A DNA stretch of 42,630 nucleotides, taken from the NCBI RefSeq assembly GCF_002198655.1, contig NZ_MWLN01000170.1, positions 1 through 42,630 on the forward strand. Reading direction: 5' to 3'. The notes beneath the pieces were generated by a model. The model saw nothing but the letters and a program-made list of their open reading frames with translations, did not search any database and was not told where the DNA came from. Shown here one piece after another: positions 32,350-39,183 of this stretch. Each line of letters starts with the position of its first letter. The stretch's first letter is position 1. The position numbers were made by a program, and so were the translations under genes. Source of the stretch: Kineosporia sp. A_224 (GTDB lineage Bacteria > Actinomycetota > Actinomycetes > Actinomycetales > Kineosporiaceae).

Positions 32350-33429
32350 ATGATCGAGGGCGTGACAGCGGAGCCCGGTGACGTGGTGGTGCGGCGTCCG
32401 CGGGGGCGGTCCCCGCGGTGGTGGGCGCACTCGAGGAGCCAGTGCGGTGTCGTCTCCCGGGCGCAGGCGCGCGAGTGCGGGCTCTCCACGCGGCAGGTCG
32501 ACTGGCTCGTCGCCTCGGGGCGGTGGGTGCGCCTGCTGCCGGCGGTGTTCGTCGTCCATACCGGGCCGTTGCCCGCCGAGGCGCGGGTCTGGGCGGCACT
32601 GCTGTACGCCGGCCCTGGAGCGGTCGCCGGCGGTCGGACGGCGCTGTGGCTGGGGGGCGTTGTCGACGACGCACCGCCTGCGACGACCGTCTGTGTCCCG
32701 GCGGAGCGGCGGGTCCGCAGGCAGCCCGGAGTCGTCGTCGTGCGGGCGACGAACCTCGACCGGGCCCGGCACCCGGCAGCGAGCCCGCCCCGGCTGCGGG
32801 TCGAGGAGGCGGTGCTCGACGTCGCGGCCGGCGCGACCCGACCGTGGGACGCCGTCGGCGTCGTGCTGCGCGCCGTCCAACGCCGGACGACGACGGCCGA
32901 CCGGCTGCGGCGGTGCCTGCAGGCGAGGCGACGCCACCGGTGGCGCCGGCTGCTCGAGCTCGTGCTCGAGGACGTCGTCACCGGGGTCCGGTCGGCCCTC
33001 GAGCGCGAGTACCTGCGCCGGGTCGAGCGCGCGCACCGGCTGCCCGCGGGGGACTACAACCCGGTCGAGAGGATCGTCGAGCGGCGCCGGGAGCGCACGC
33101 GCTACCGCGACGTCAGATACGGCGTCTGGGCGCTCGTCGTCGAGCTCGACGGCGCCGAGGCGCACCCGCCCGAGGAGCAGTCCCGCGACGACGGCCGGGA
33201 CAACGCGGTGACACGGTCGGGCCGGTCGTCGCTGCGCTACGGCTGGCGCCCGGTCGCGGACGACCCATGCACGGTCGCGGCGGAGGTCGCAGAGTCGTTG
33301 CGGGCCCGCGGCTGGGGCGGTCGCCCGAGCCCGTGCAACCCCGCGTGCACGGTTCTCGCCCCGACGGACCAGGTCGCCGTCAGTGTGGAAACTTCGCCAC
33401 ACCCCGCTGTGGTGGAGTTTCCACGTTGA
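32350..33429 (+). CDS. AbiEi-type N-terminal domain fused to Vsr/DUF559-like nuclease domain
   Basis: A 359-aa protein. The N-terminal winged-helix region (WWAHSRSQCGVVSRAQAREC, LSTRQVDWLVASGRWVRLLP, VFVVHTGPL) matches the AbiEi antitoxin N-terminal domain. The C-terminal third (RYRDVRYGVWALVVELDGAE, AHPPEEQSRDDGRDN, SLRYGWRPVADDPCTVAAEV) has the acidic and RDDxRDN motifs of small Vsr/DUF559 PD-(D/E)xK-type nucleases. No AbiEii toxin gene is adjacent, so a toxin-antitoxin role is doubtful. The last 14 codons and the stop lie inside palindrome copy 2 (tail VETSPHPAVVEFPR), so the original C-terminus may have been replaced. The start is ATG 32350 or the GTG just before it. Confidence 0.75.
   Translation: MIEGVTAEPGDVVVRRPRGRSPRWWAHSRSQCGVVSRAQARECGLSTRQVDWLVASGRWVRLLPAVFVVHTGPLPAEARVWAALLYAGPGAVAGGRTALWLGGVVDDAPPATTVCVPAERRVRRQPGVVVVRATNLDRARHPAASPPRLRVEEAVLDVAAGATRPWDAVGVVLRAVQRRTTTADRLRRCLQARRRHRWRRLLELVLEDVVTGVRSALEREYLRRVERAHRLPAGDYNPVERIVERRRERTRYRDVRYGVWALVVELDGAEAHPPEEQSRDDGRDNAVTRSGRSSLRYGWRPVADDPCTVAAEVAESLRARGWGGRPSPCNPACTVLAPTDQVAVSVETSPHPAVVEFPR
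33385..33424. repeat. Palindromic repeat family 2, copy 2
   Basis: GTGGAAACT (33385-33393) pairs with AGTTTCCAC (33416-33424), with an inner CCAC/GTGG helix. Orientation and the following GTTGAC match copy 1. It overlaps the 3' end of the AbiEi/Vsr-like gene. Confidence 0.8.
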
Positions 33430-33442
33430 CGCCGCGCTCCCT

Positions 33443-34012
33443 TCAGACGGAGATCTCGGCGACGAAGCGGTGGCAGGCGTGCACCCTGGCGAACGTCGTC
33501 CGCAGGGCTACCTCGACCTCGGGATCCTGGGTGTCCGCGTGGAAGAAGCCGGATCGGGGCAGCAGCCCTGCGGTCGAACCGGCCGCGGCACGCATCTCCT
33601 CGGGGGTCGACGCGTAGACGTGCAGGTACCGGTAGGTCACGGTGAAGCCCTGGTCGCGGTACCAGGCGAGCGTTCCCGGGTCGTCGCGTGTCCACGCGTC
33701 GACGACGCCGACCCCCTGGCGGGCCAGCCGCTCCTTCAGCTCCGCCAGCAGGGCAGACGCGATCCCGGCGCGGCGATGGTCCGGGTGCACGACCACGGTG
33801 TCGATGGTCGCGCCGTGGTCCGCGATCGAGGCCTGGCAGATCCCTACGACCTGGCCGGCGCGCACCGCGACCAGCGAGAGGCCGGGCGTGGACCTCGGGT
33901 ACGACGTCCAGACGTCGTCGAAGTACGCGGTGCCGAGGAACCCGAGGACCCGGCACCGCAGCCAGCCCTGCTCGTCGGCGTCCGCATAGTCGCGGACGAG
34001 CACGTTCACCAC
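33443..34012 (-). CDS. GNAT-family N-acetyltransferase
   Basis: A 189-aa acetyltransferase. NVLVRDYADADEQGWLRCRV is the N-terminal strand-helix, then SLVAVRAGQVVGICQASI. ATIDTVVVHPDHRRAGIASA is motif A with the CoA loop HRRAGIAS, and VGVVDAWTRDDPGTLAWYRD with QGFTVTYRYLHVY forms motif B and the late strands. A C-terminal extension (TPEEMRAAAGSTAGLLPRSG to the end) is outside the core. The start is uncertain among GTG codons at 34012, 34009 and 34003. Acceptor substrate is unknown. Confidence 0.85.
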   Translation of the reverse strand: MVNVLVRDYADADEQGWLRCRVLGFLGTAYFDDVWTSYPRSTPGLSLVAVRAGQVVGICQASIADHGATIDTVVVHPDHRRAGIASALLAELKERLARQGVGVVDAWTRDDPGTLAWYRDQGFTVTYRYLHVYASTPEEMRAAAGSTAGLLPRSGFFHADTQDPEVEVALRTTFARVHACHRFVAEISV

Positions 34013-34034
34013 CCACCCATCCAACCCCCGTCCA

Positions 34035-34108
34035 CCGCTCATGCTCGCGGCAGGTACCGAAACCACGTCGGACGGCGCAGAAGCGGTACCCGGCGTGAGC
34101 ATGAGCGG
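34035..34108. repeat. Inverted-repeat family 3, intact 74-bp element
   Basis: CCGCTCATGCTC (34035-34046) pairs perfectly with GAGCATGAGCGG (34097-34108), and inner GGTACC copies lie at 34053-34058 and 34085-34090. It ends four bases before the lrp stop codon, so it could terminate lrp. A degenerate half copy lies at 32156. Confidence 0.8.
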
Positions 34109-34112
34109 GGGG

Positions 34113-34559
34113 TCAGTCGGTCGTCGAGCGGCTCGGGCCGCGGGAGAGCACGATGACGGACTTCGTGCGGACGACGACCGGCTCGGCCTCGATGCGCTCG
34201 AGGATGCGCTCGAAGTCGTGGACGTCGGCGGCGCGCAGGTGGAGCAGGGCGTTCGCCTCGCCGGAGACCGTGCACGACGAGACCACCTGCGGGTGCTTCG
34301 CGGCGACGGCGAAGACGGCGGCCGGGGTCGTGCGCGGGGCGCAGAAGAGCTCGACGTAGGCCTCGGTCGTCCAGCCGAGGGCCGCGGGGTCGACGACCGC
34401 GGTGAAGCCGGTGATGACGCCGGTGGTCCGGAGCCGGTCGACACGGCGCTTGGCGGCGGGGGCGGACAGACCGACGGCGGCGCCGAGGTCGGCGAACGTG
34501 GACCTCGCGTCGTCCTGGAGAAGGGCGACGAGCTGCTCGTCGATGCGGTCCAGGGCCAT
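34113..34559 (-). CDS. Lrp/AsnC-family transcriptional regulator
   Basis: A 148-aa regulator. The AsnC-type helix-turn-helix (LDRIDEQLVALLQDDARSTF, ADLGAAVGLSAPAAKRRVDR) is followed by a RAM ligand-binding domain (GFTAVVDPAALGWTTEAYVE, HPQVVSSCTVSGEANALLHL, PVVVRTKSVIVLSR). It should form oligomers and respond to an amino acid. It is divergent from ddaH-rocD, as an AsnC-type regulator is next to rocD genes in mycobacteria, so arginine or ornithine is the likely signal (inference). ATG 34559 has GATCAT six bases upstream. Confidence 0.92.
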   Translation of the reverse strand: MALDRIDEQLVALLQDDARSTFADLGAAVGLSAPAAKRRVDRLRTTGVITGFTAVVDPAALGWTTEAYVELFCAPRTTPAAVFAVAAKHPQVVSSCTVSGEANALLHLRAADVHDFERILERIEAEPVVVRTKSVIVLSRGPSRSTTD

Positions 34560-34565
34560 GACGCA

Positions 34566-34571
34566 ATGATC
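34566..34571 (-). promoter_or_regulatory. -10-like hexamer of lrp
   Basis: GATCAT is followed by six bases and the ATG of lrp; it overlaps the edge of the palindrome at 34570-34584. Confidence 0.3.
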
Positions 34572-34584
34572 CCTCACCGAGGGA
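34570..34584. promoter_or_regulatory. Candidate Lrp operator
   Basis: TCCCTCACCGAGGGA is a palindrome with five-base arms in the lrp-ddaH divergent region. ACGCAA occurs on each side of it (near 34561 and 34592), which may mark further half-sites. Confidence 0.45.
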
Positions 34585-34652
34585 CGTATGCACGCAACGG
34601 ATCGCCGCCGAGCGGCAACGGGCGGGTGTTGTCCGTGCGTCGGGCCGCTGCC

Positions 34653-34658
34653 TACCGT
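34653..34658 (+). promoter_or_regulatory. -10 hexamer of leaderless ddaH
   Basis: TACCGT is followed by six bases and ATG 34665. Confidence 0.5.
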
Positions 34659-34664
34659 CGAGAC

Positions 34665-35558
34665 ATGACCGCGACGCCCTCGGCGCCGCGCCTCGGGAGT
34701 GCCCCCGGGCCGGCCGGAACGACCCCCGACGACCTCCTCCTCGACGACCTGTCCCGGCCGCGCGCGGCCCGGCCCCGGCGCTACCTCATGTGCCCGCCGG
34801 AGCACTTCGCGCTCGACTACGCGATCAACCCCTGGATGACCGCGGGGGACGCCGTCGACGTCGCCCGGGCGACCGCGCAGTGGCAGGCGCTGCGCGACAC
34901 CTACACGGCCCTCGGGCACGAGGTGCACGTCATCGACGCCGTCCCCGGACTGCCCGACATGGTCTTCGCCGCGAACGGCGGGCTCGTCGTCGACGGCCTC
35001 GTCATGCCCGCGCGGTTCCGGCACGCGGAGCGGGTCGGCGAGGGGCCGGTCTACCGGGAGTGGTTCCGCCGCAACGGGTTCACCCCGCTCGACAGCCCGC
35101 ACGTCAGCGAGGGCGAGGGCGACTTCCTCGTCGTGGGCCGGTACGTGCTCGCGGGCACCGGGTTCCGCACCCACCACGAGGCGCACGACGACGCCCAGGA
35201 GCTGCTCGGCCGGCCCGTCGTCACGCTGCGCCTCGTCGACCCGCGGTTCTACCACCTCGACACCGCGCTCGCCGTGCTCGACGACGAGACCGTCGCCTAC
35301 TACCCGCCCGCGTTCAGCCCCGGCTCGCTCGCCGCGCTGCGGCTGCTCTTCCCGGACGCCGTCGTCGCGGCCGAGGCGGACGCCATGGTCCTCGGCCTCA
35401 ACGCCGTGAGCGACGGCCGCCACGTCGTCCTGCCCGGCACCGCGACGGGCCTGGCCGCCCAGGTCGCCGCGCGCGGCTTCGTGCCGGTGCCCGTCGACCT
35501 CTCCGAGCTGCGCAAGGCCGGCGGCGGCCCGAAGTGCTGCACGCTCGAGCTGCGCTGA
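34665..35558 (+). CDS. ddaH: Dimethylargininase / arginine-modifying amidinotransferase-fold enzyme
   Basis: A 297-aa protein of the guanidino-group-modifying (pentein) superfamily. Motifs are CPPEHFALDYAINPWM, LPDMVFAANGGLVVDGLVMP, SEGEGDFLVVGRYVLAGTGF, then catalytic His197 in RFYHLDTALAVL and the catalytic Cys in GGGPKCCTLELR at the extreme C-terminus (Cys291 or 292). This pattern is the DDAH type, which hydrolyses methylated arginine to citrulline. In the mycobacterial ddaH-rocD-AsnC layout the homologue may instead act on arginine. Linkage to ornithine aminotransferase supports an arginine-degrading route. Confidence 0.88.
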   Translation: MTATPSAPRLGSAPGPAGTTPDDLLLDDLSRPRAARPRRYLMCPPEHFALDYAINPWMTAGDAVDVARATAQWQALRDTYTALGHEVHVIDAVPGLPDMVFAANGGLVVDGLVMPARFRHAERVGEGPVYREWFRRNGFTPLDSPHVSEGEGDFLVVGRYVLAGTGFRTHHEAHDDAQELLGRPVVTLRLVDPRFYHLDTALAVLDDETVAYYPPAFSPGSLAALRLLFPDAVVAAEADAMVLGLNAVSDGRHVVLPGTATGLAAQVAARGFVPVPVDLSELRKAGGGPKCCTLELR

Positions 35559-35597
35559 CCACCGGCCCGCTGACCACCGGTCCGCTGACCCCAGTCC
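35553..35597 (+). repeat. Three tandem 15-bp repeats between ddaH and rocD
   Basis: CGCTGACCACCGGCC, CGCTGACCACCGGTC and CGCTGACCCCAGTCC follow each other exactly, starting at the last codon and stop of ddaH. Each unit carries a TGA in the ddaH frame, giving back-to-back stop codons. Confidence 0.75.
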
Positions 35598-35622
35598 CAC
35601 CACCCACCCGACGGAGGACCCG

Positions 35623-36885
35623 ATGACCGCAACCACCCCGGCCGTGCCCCGGACCGCAGCGCACGCGTCGTCGTCCGCCGTCGCGCCGAACTACCACCCG
35701 CTGCCCGTCGTCATCGCCGAGGGCGTCGGCACCTGGCTCACCGACACCGGCGGCCGGCGCTACCTCGACTGCCTCGCGGGCTACTCCGCGCTGAACTTCG
35801 GGCACGCGCACCCGGTGCTCCTCGACGCGGCCCGGCGCCAGCTCGACCGGGTCACCCTGACGAGCCGGGCGTTCCTCCACGACCAGCTCGAGGAGTTCTG
35901 CGCCGAGCTCGCGCACCTCGCGACGCGGGCGAACCCCGCCATGGACACGGTGCTGCCGATGAACACCGGCGCCGAGGCCGTCGAGACGGCGATCAAGCTG
36001 AGCCGCAAGTGGGGCTACGACGTCAAGGGCGTGCCGGACGGCGAGGCGACGATCGTCGTGGCGGCCGGCAACTTCCACGGCCGGACGACGACGATCGTGT
36101 CGTTCTCGACCGACGAGTCCGCCCGGGCCGGCTTCGGGCCGTTCACACCGGGATTCCGGGTCGTGCCCTACGGGGACGCCGCCGCCCTCGAGGCCGCCGT
36201 CGACGACACGACCGTCGCGGTCCTGCTCGAACCCGTGCAGGGCGAGGCCGGTGTCGTCATCCCGCCGGCCGGGTACCTGCCCGCCGTGCGCGCGGTCTGC
36301 GACGCCCGCGGCGTGCTCCTCGTCGCCGACGAGATCCAGTCCGGGCTCGGCCGTACCGGCACGACGTTCGCCACGGAGGCCGGCGGCGTCGAGCCGGCCG
36401 GCGTGCGGCCCGACGTCCTCGTGCTCGGCAAGGCGCTCGGCGGCGGCATCGTGCCGGTGTCGGCGGTCGTCTCACGCCACGACGTGCTCGGTGTCATGAC
36501 CGCGGGCAGCCACGGGAGCACCTTCGGCGGCAACCCGCTCGCGTGCGCCGTCGGCCGCGCCGTCGTCGGGCTGCTGGAGACGGGGGAGTACCAGGAGCGC
36601 GCGCGGCTGCTCGGGGCCCGGTTGCGGGCCGGGCTCGAGGCCCTGCGCGGCCGCGGTGTGACCGACGTCCGGACGATCGGGCTCTGGGCCGGCGTGGACG
36701 TCGACCCGGCGCTCGGCACCGGCCGCGCCCTCTGCGAGGAGATGTCCGCGCGCGGCGTCCTCGCCAAGGACACCCACGGGTCGACGATCCGGCTCGCGCC
36801 CCCGCTCGTCATCGACGAGGCGGACCTCGACCTCGCCCTCGGGGTCCTCGGGGACAGCCTCGACGCGCTGGCCGCCCGGCGCTGA
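35623..36885 (+). CDS. rocD: Ornithine--oxo-acid aminotransferase
   Basis: A 420-aa class III PLP aminotransferase that converts ornithine to glutamate semialdehyde. Motifs are YLDCLAGYSALNFGHAHPVL, LPMNTGAEAVETAIKLSRKW (GAEAVE phosphate loop), GNFHGRTTTIVSFS, EPVQGEAGVVIPPAGYL, and LLVADEIQSGLGRTG with Asp236 contacting the PLP ring. PLP Lys270 is in VLVLGKALGGGIVP. TFGGNPLACAVG and the C-terminal small domain complete the fold. GGAGG five bases before the ATG gives a normal ribosome site, unlike the leaderless ddaH. It is co-transcribed with ddaH through a 64-base spacer of tandem repeats. Confidence 0.96.
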   Translation: MTATTPAVPRTAAHASSSAVAPNYHPLPVVIAEGVGTWLTDTGGRRYLDCLAGYSALNFGHAHPVLLDAARRQLDRVTLTSRAFLHDQLEEFCAELAHLATRANPAMDTVLPMNTGAEAVETAIKLSRKWGYDVKGVPDGEATIVVAAGNFHGRTTTIVSFSTDESARAGFGPFTPGFRVVPYGDAAALEAAVDDTTVAVLLEPVQGEAGVVIPPAGYLPAVRAVCDARGVLLVADEIQSGLGRTGTTFATEAGGVEPAGVRPDVLVLGKALGGGIVPVSAVVSRHDVLGVMTAGSHGSTFGGNPLACAVGRAVVGLLETGEYQERARLLGARLRAGLEALRGRGVTDVRTIGLWAGVDVDPALGTGRALCEEMSARGVLAKDTHGSTIRLAPPLVIDEADLDLALGVLGDSLDALAARR

Positions 36886-36886
36886 G

Positions 36887-36934
36887 GTCACCCTCCGGTC
36901 GCCTCCTCCGTTCGGGCTGCGCCGACCGGGTGAC
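36887..36934 (+). terminator. rocD terminator hairpin
   Basis: GTCACCC (36887-36893) and GGTC (36897-36900) pair with GACC (36924-36927) and GGGTGAC (36928-36934). The hairpin starts one base after the stop codon. Confidence 0.55.
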
Positions 36935-37045
36935 GCCGGCGTGGCAGACGGTGGACATCGTCGCCCTGCGCTCACCCGGCGGCCCGCCCGCACCTCACCG
37001 TGAGTGCACGGGCCCGCGTCGGCGGGGCCGCGGAGGAGGCGCATC

Positions 37046-39067
37046 GTGGCACGCAGGCACGCGGTCAGGCACGCGACCCGGGGCAGCCGGACCCCGGCGC
37101 TCGACGTCACGGCGGCGCGTGAGCGGCGGCGCCGCGCACGGGTCCGGCGGCTCGTCGCCGTCCTCCTCGTCGTCGCGGCGCCGTTCGTCGCGTGGGCGGC
37201 CGGCCACCCGGTGCCGCTGCCGGCGCTGCCCGCCTTCGACCCGATGATCGTCACCGCGGTCGTCTTCTTCGCGGCGCTCCTGGCGATCCTCGTCGGGTCG
37301 TCGTTCGCCGCCGGGCGCTCGCCGCACGTGCTCTACCGGCCCGAGCAGATCGACGTCCGGATGGACGACGTCAAGGGCGTCGGGCCGGTCAAGGACGAGG
37401 TCCGCCGCTCGATCGACCTCTTCCTCAACGCCCGCACCTTCCGCCGCGAGATGGGCGGCCGGGCCCGGCGCGGCCTGCTCTTCGAGGGCGGCCCCGGGAC
37501 CGGCAAGACGCACCTCGCGAAGGCGATGGCCGCCGAGGCCGGGGTGCCGTTCCTCTTCGTCTCCGCGACGAGCTTCCAGTCGATGTACTACGGCGCGACC
37601 GCCCGCAAGATCCGCTCCTACTTCAACGAGCTGCGCAAGGCCGCCCGCGCCGAGGGCGGGGCGATCGGCTTCATCGAGGAGATCGACGCCATCGCCACGA
37701 CCCGCGGCGGGATGGCGATGAGCGCCCACGGCGCGACGGTCGCCCCGGCCGGCTCGCTCGCCGCGGGCAGCTGCTGCGGCGGCCTCGTCGGGCTGCCGTC
37801 GGTCGGCGGCCTCGCCGGGACGACGACGCTCGGCACGGCGGGCACCGGCGTGAACCCGTTGACGGTCAACGCGAACGGCGCGGTGAGCGAGGGCGTCGGC
37901 GGGGTCGTCAACGAGCTGCTCGTGCAGATGCAGTCGTTCGACACCCCGACCACGTGGCAGAAGATGCAGGGTGCGGTCGTCGACGCGGTCAATGCTTTCC
38001 TGCCGCCCGCCCGGCAGATCCCGCGGCCGCGGATCGAGCCGGTCGACATCCTGCTCATCGCCGCGACGAACCGCGCCGACAACCTCGACCCCGCCCTGCT
38101 GCGCCCCGGCCGGTTCGACCGCCGGCTCGTCTTCGAGGCCCCGGACAAGGCCGCGCGCCGCGAGCTCGTCGACCACTTCCTCTCCCGCAAGGCGCACGAG
38201 CCGCTGCTCGGCACCGAGGAGCGGCGCGACGCCCTCGCCGGCATCACGCAGGGCTACACGCCCGCGATGCTCGAGAACCTCCTCGACGAGGCGCTCGTCA
38301 ACGCCGTCCGCCGCGGGGCCCGGGCGATGTCGTGGGAGGACGTCGAGCACGCCCGGCTCATCACCGAGGTCGGCCTCGGCCAGCCCGTCGGCTACACCGA
38401 GCACGAGCAGCGGCTCATCGCGACGCACGAGGCGGGGCACGCGACCGTCGCCTGGCTCGTCGCGCCGCACCGCCGGCTGGAGATCCTCACGATCGTCAAG
38501 CGCGGCGGCGCCCTCGGCCTGCTCGCGCACGGTGACCGCGAGGACGTCTACACCCGGTCCCGCACCGAGCTGCGCGACCTCATCCGGATCGCCTTCGGCG
38601 GCCAGGCCGCCGAGGAGATCTTCTTCGGGGACGTCTCGACCGGCCCCGGCAGCGACCTCACCTACGCGACGAACGTCGCCGCCCAGATGGTCGGCCAGGC
38701 CGGCATGGGGGACACCCTCGTGTCCTTCGCCGCCGTCCAGGGCTCGGCCTTCTCCGACGCCGGGCTCGTGGGCCGGGTGCTCGGCGACACCGACGGCCGC
38801 CGGATGGTCGAGCGGCTCCTGCGCGAGCAGAAGGAGTTCGTCCGCACGCTGCTCGAGGACAACCGCCACCTCGTCGAGGCCCTGCGGGACGCCCTGCTCG
38901 CCCGGCACGAGCTCATCGGGCACGAGATCACCGACGTCCTGCTCGACGCCCGGCACCGGTACGCGCAGCTGCCCGCCGTCGCGGCGGTCCCGGACGGCGG
39001 TCCGGACGGCGGCCCGGGCGTCGTGGACCTGCGCCCGCTGAGCCCGGGGCGGTCGTCCGGCGTGTGA
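37046..39067 (+). CDS. Divergent FtsH-like AAA+ membrane protease
   Basis: A 673-aa relative of FtsH. Two membrane helices (about 36-52 and 67-88) are separated by only about 15 residues, so the periplasmic domain of classical FtsH is missing. The AAA module has Walker A GGPGTGKT (148-155), Walker B IGFIEEIDAIA (207-217, Glu replacing the first Asp of the usual IDEID), and arginine-finger region LLRPGRFDRR (351-360). Two insertions interrupt it: a Gly/Ala/Thr-rich stretch (about 220-280, including SCCGG) and about 30 residues after LLVQMQSF. The M41 protease domain keeps the zinc motif THEAGHATVAW (461-465) and the third-ligand segment GPGSDLTYATNVAAQM. GTG 37046 has GGAGGAGG six bases upstream. 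It is probably a second, specialised FtsH. Confidence 0.9.
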   Translation: MARRHAVRHATRGSRTPALDVTAARERRRRARVRRLVAVLLVVAAPFVAWAAGHPVPLPALPAFDPMIVTAVVFFAALLAILVGSSFAAGRSPHVLYRPEQIDVRMDDVKGVGPVKDEVRRSIDLFLNARTFRREMGGRARRGLLFEGGPGTGKTHLAKAMAAEAGVPFLFVSATSFQSMYYGATARKIRSYFNELRKAARAEGGAIGFIEEIDAIATTRGGMAMSAHGATVAPAGSLAAGSCCGGLVGLPSVGGLAGTTTLGTAGTGVNPLTVNANGAVSEGVGGVVNELLVQMQSFDTPTTWQKMQGAVVDAVNAFLPPARQIPRPRIEPVDILLIAATNRADNLDPALLRPGRFDRRLVFEAPDKAARRELVDHFLSRKAHEPLLGTEERRDALAGITQGYTPAMLENLLDEALVNAVRRGARAMSWEDVEHARLITEVGLGQPVGYTEHEQRLIATHEAGHATVAWLVAPHRRLEILTIVKRGGALGLLAHGDREDVYTRSRTELRDLIRIAFGGQAAEEIFFGDVSTGPGSDLTYATNVAAQMVGQAGMGDTLVSFAAVQGSAFSDAGLVGRVLGDTDGRRMVERLLREQKEFVRTLLEDNRHLVEALRDALLARHELIGHEITDVLLDARHRYAQLPAVAAVPDGGPDGGPGVVDLRPLSPGRSSGV

Positions 39068-39111
39068 CCCGCCGATTGCCCCGTCCCGGCCCGTAGCCGA
39101 AGTACGTTTCC

Positions 39112-39117
39112 TACGAT
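39112..39117 (+). promoter_or_regulatory. -10 hexamer of vanW-family gene
   Basis: TACGAT fits a transcription start near 39124, giving a leader of about 60 bases before the ribosome site at 39171-39179. Confidence 0.4.
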
Positions 39118-39183
39118 GGCGTGGTCCGCAGTGTCGTACCACCGGGTCGGGGCGGTCCGGGTCGTTCGCAGGAGGGGGCAGCC

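Noticed and set aside
32350-33429. Complete AbiE toxin-antitoxin system
   Set aside because: No AbiEii-type nucleotidyltransferase gene lies on either side, and the C-terminal half is nuclease-like instead of the AbiEi C-terminal domain.
36995-39142. Long minus-strand open frame opposite the FtsH-like gene
   Set aside because: Shadow of a strongly coding plus-strand gene; its composition is the usual Arg/Asp/Gly/Val reflection.
39121-39183. Upstream start of the vanW-family gene at GTG 39121
   Set aside because: It would add 21 non-conserved residues and lies three bases after a -10 box, while GTG 39184 has an excellent ribosome site directly before the signal-like helix.
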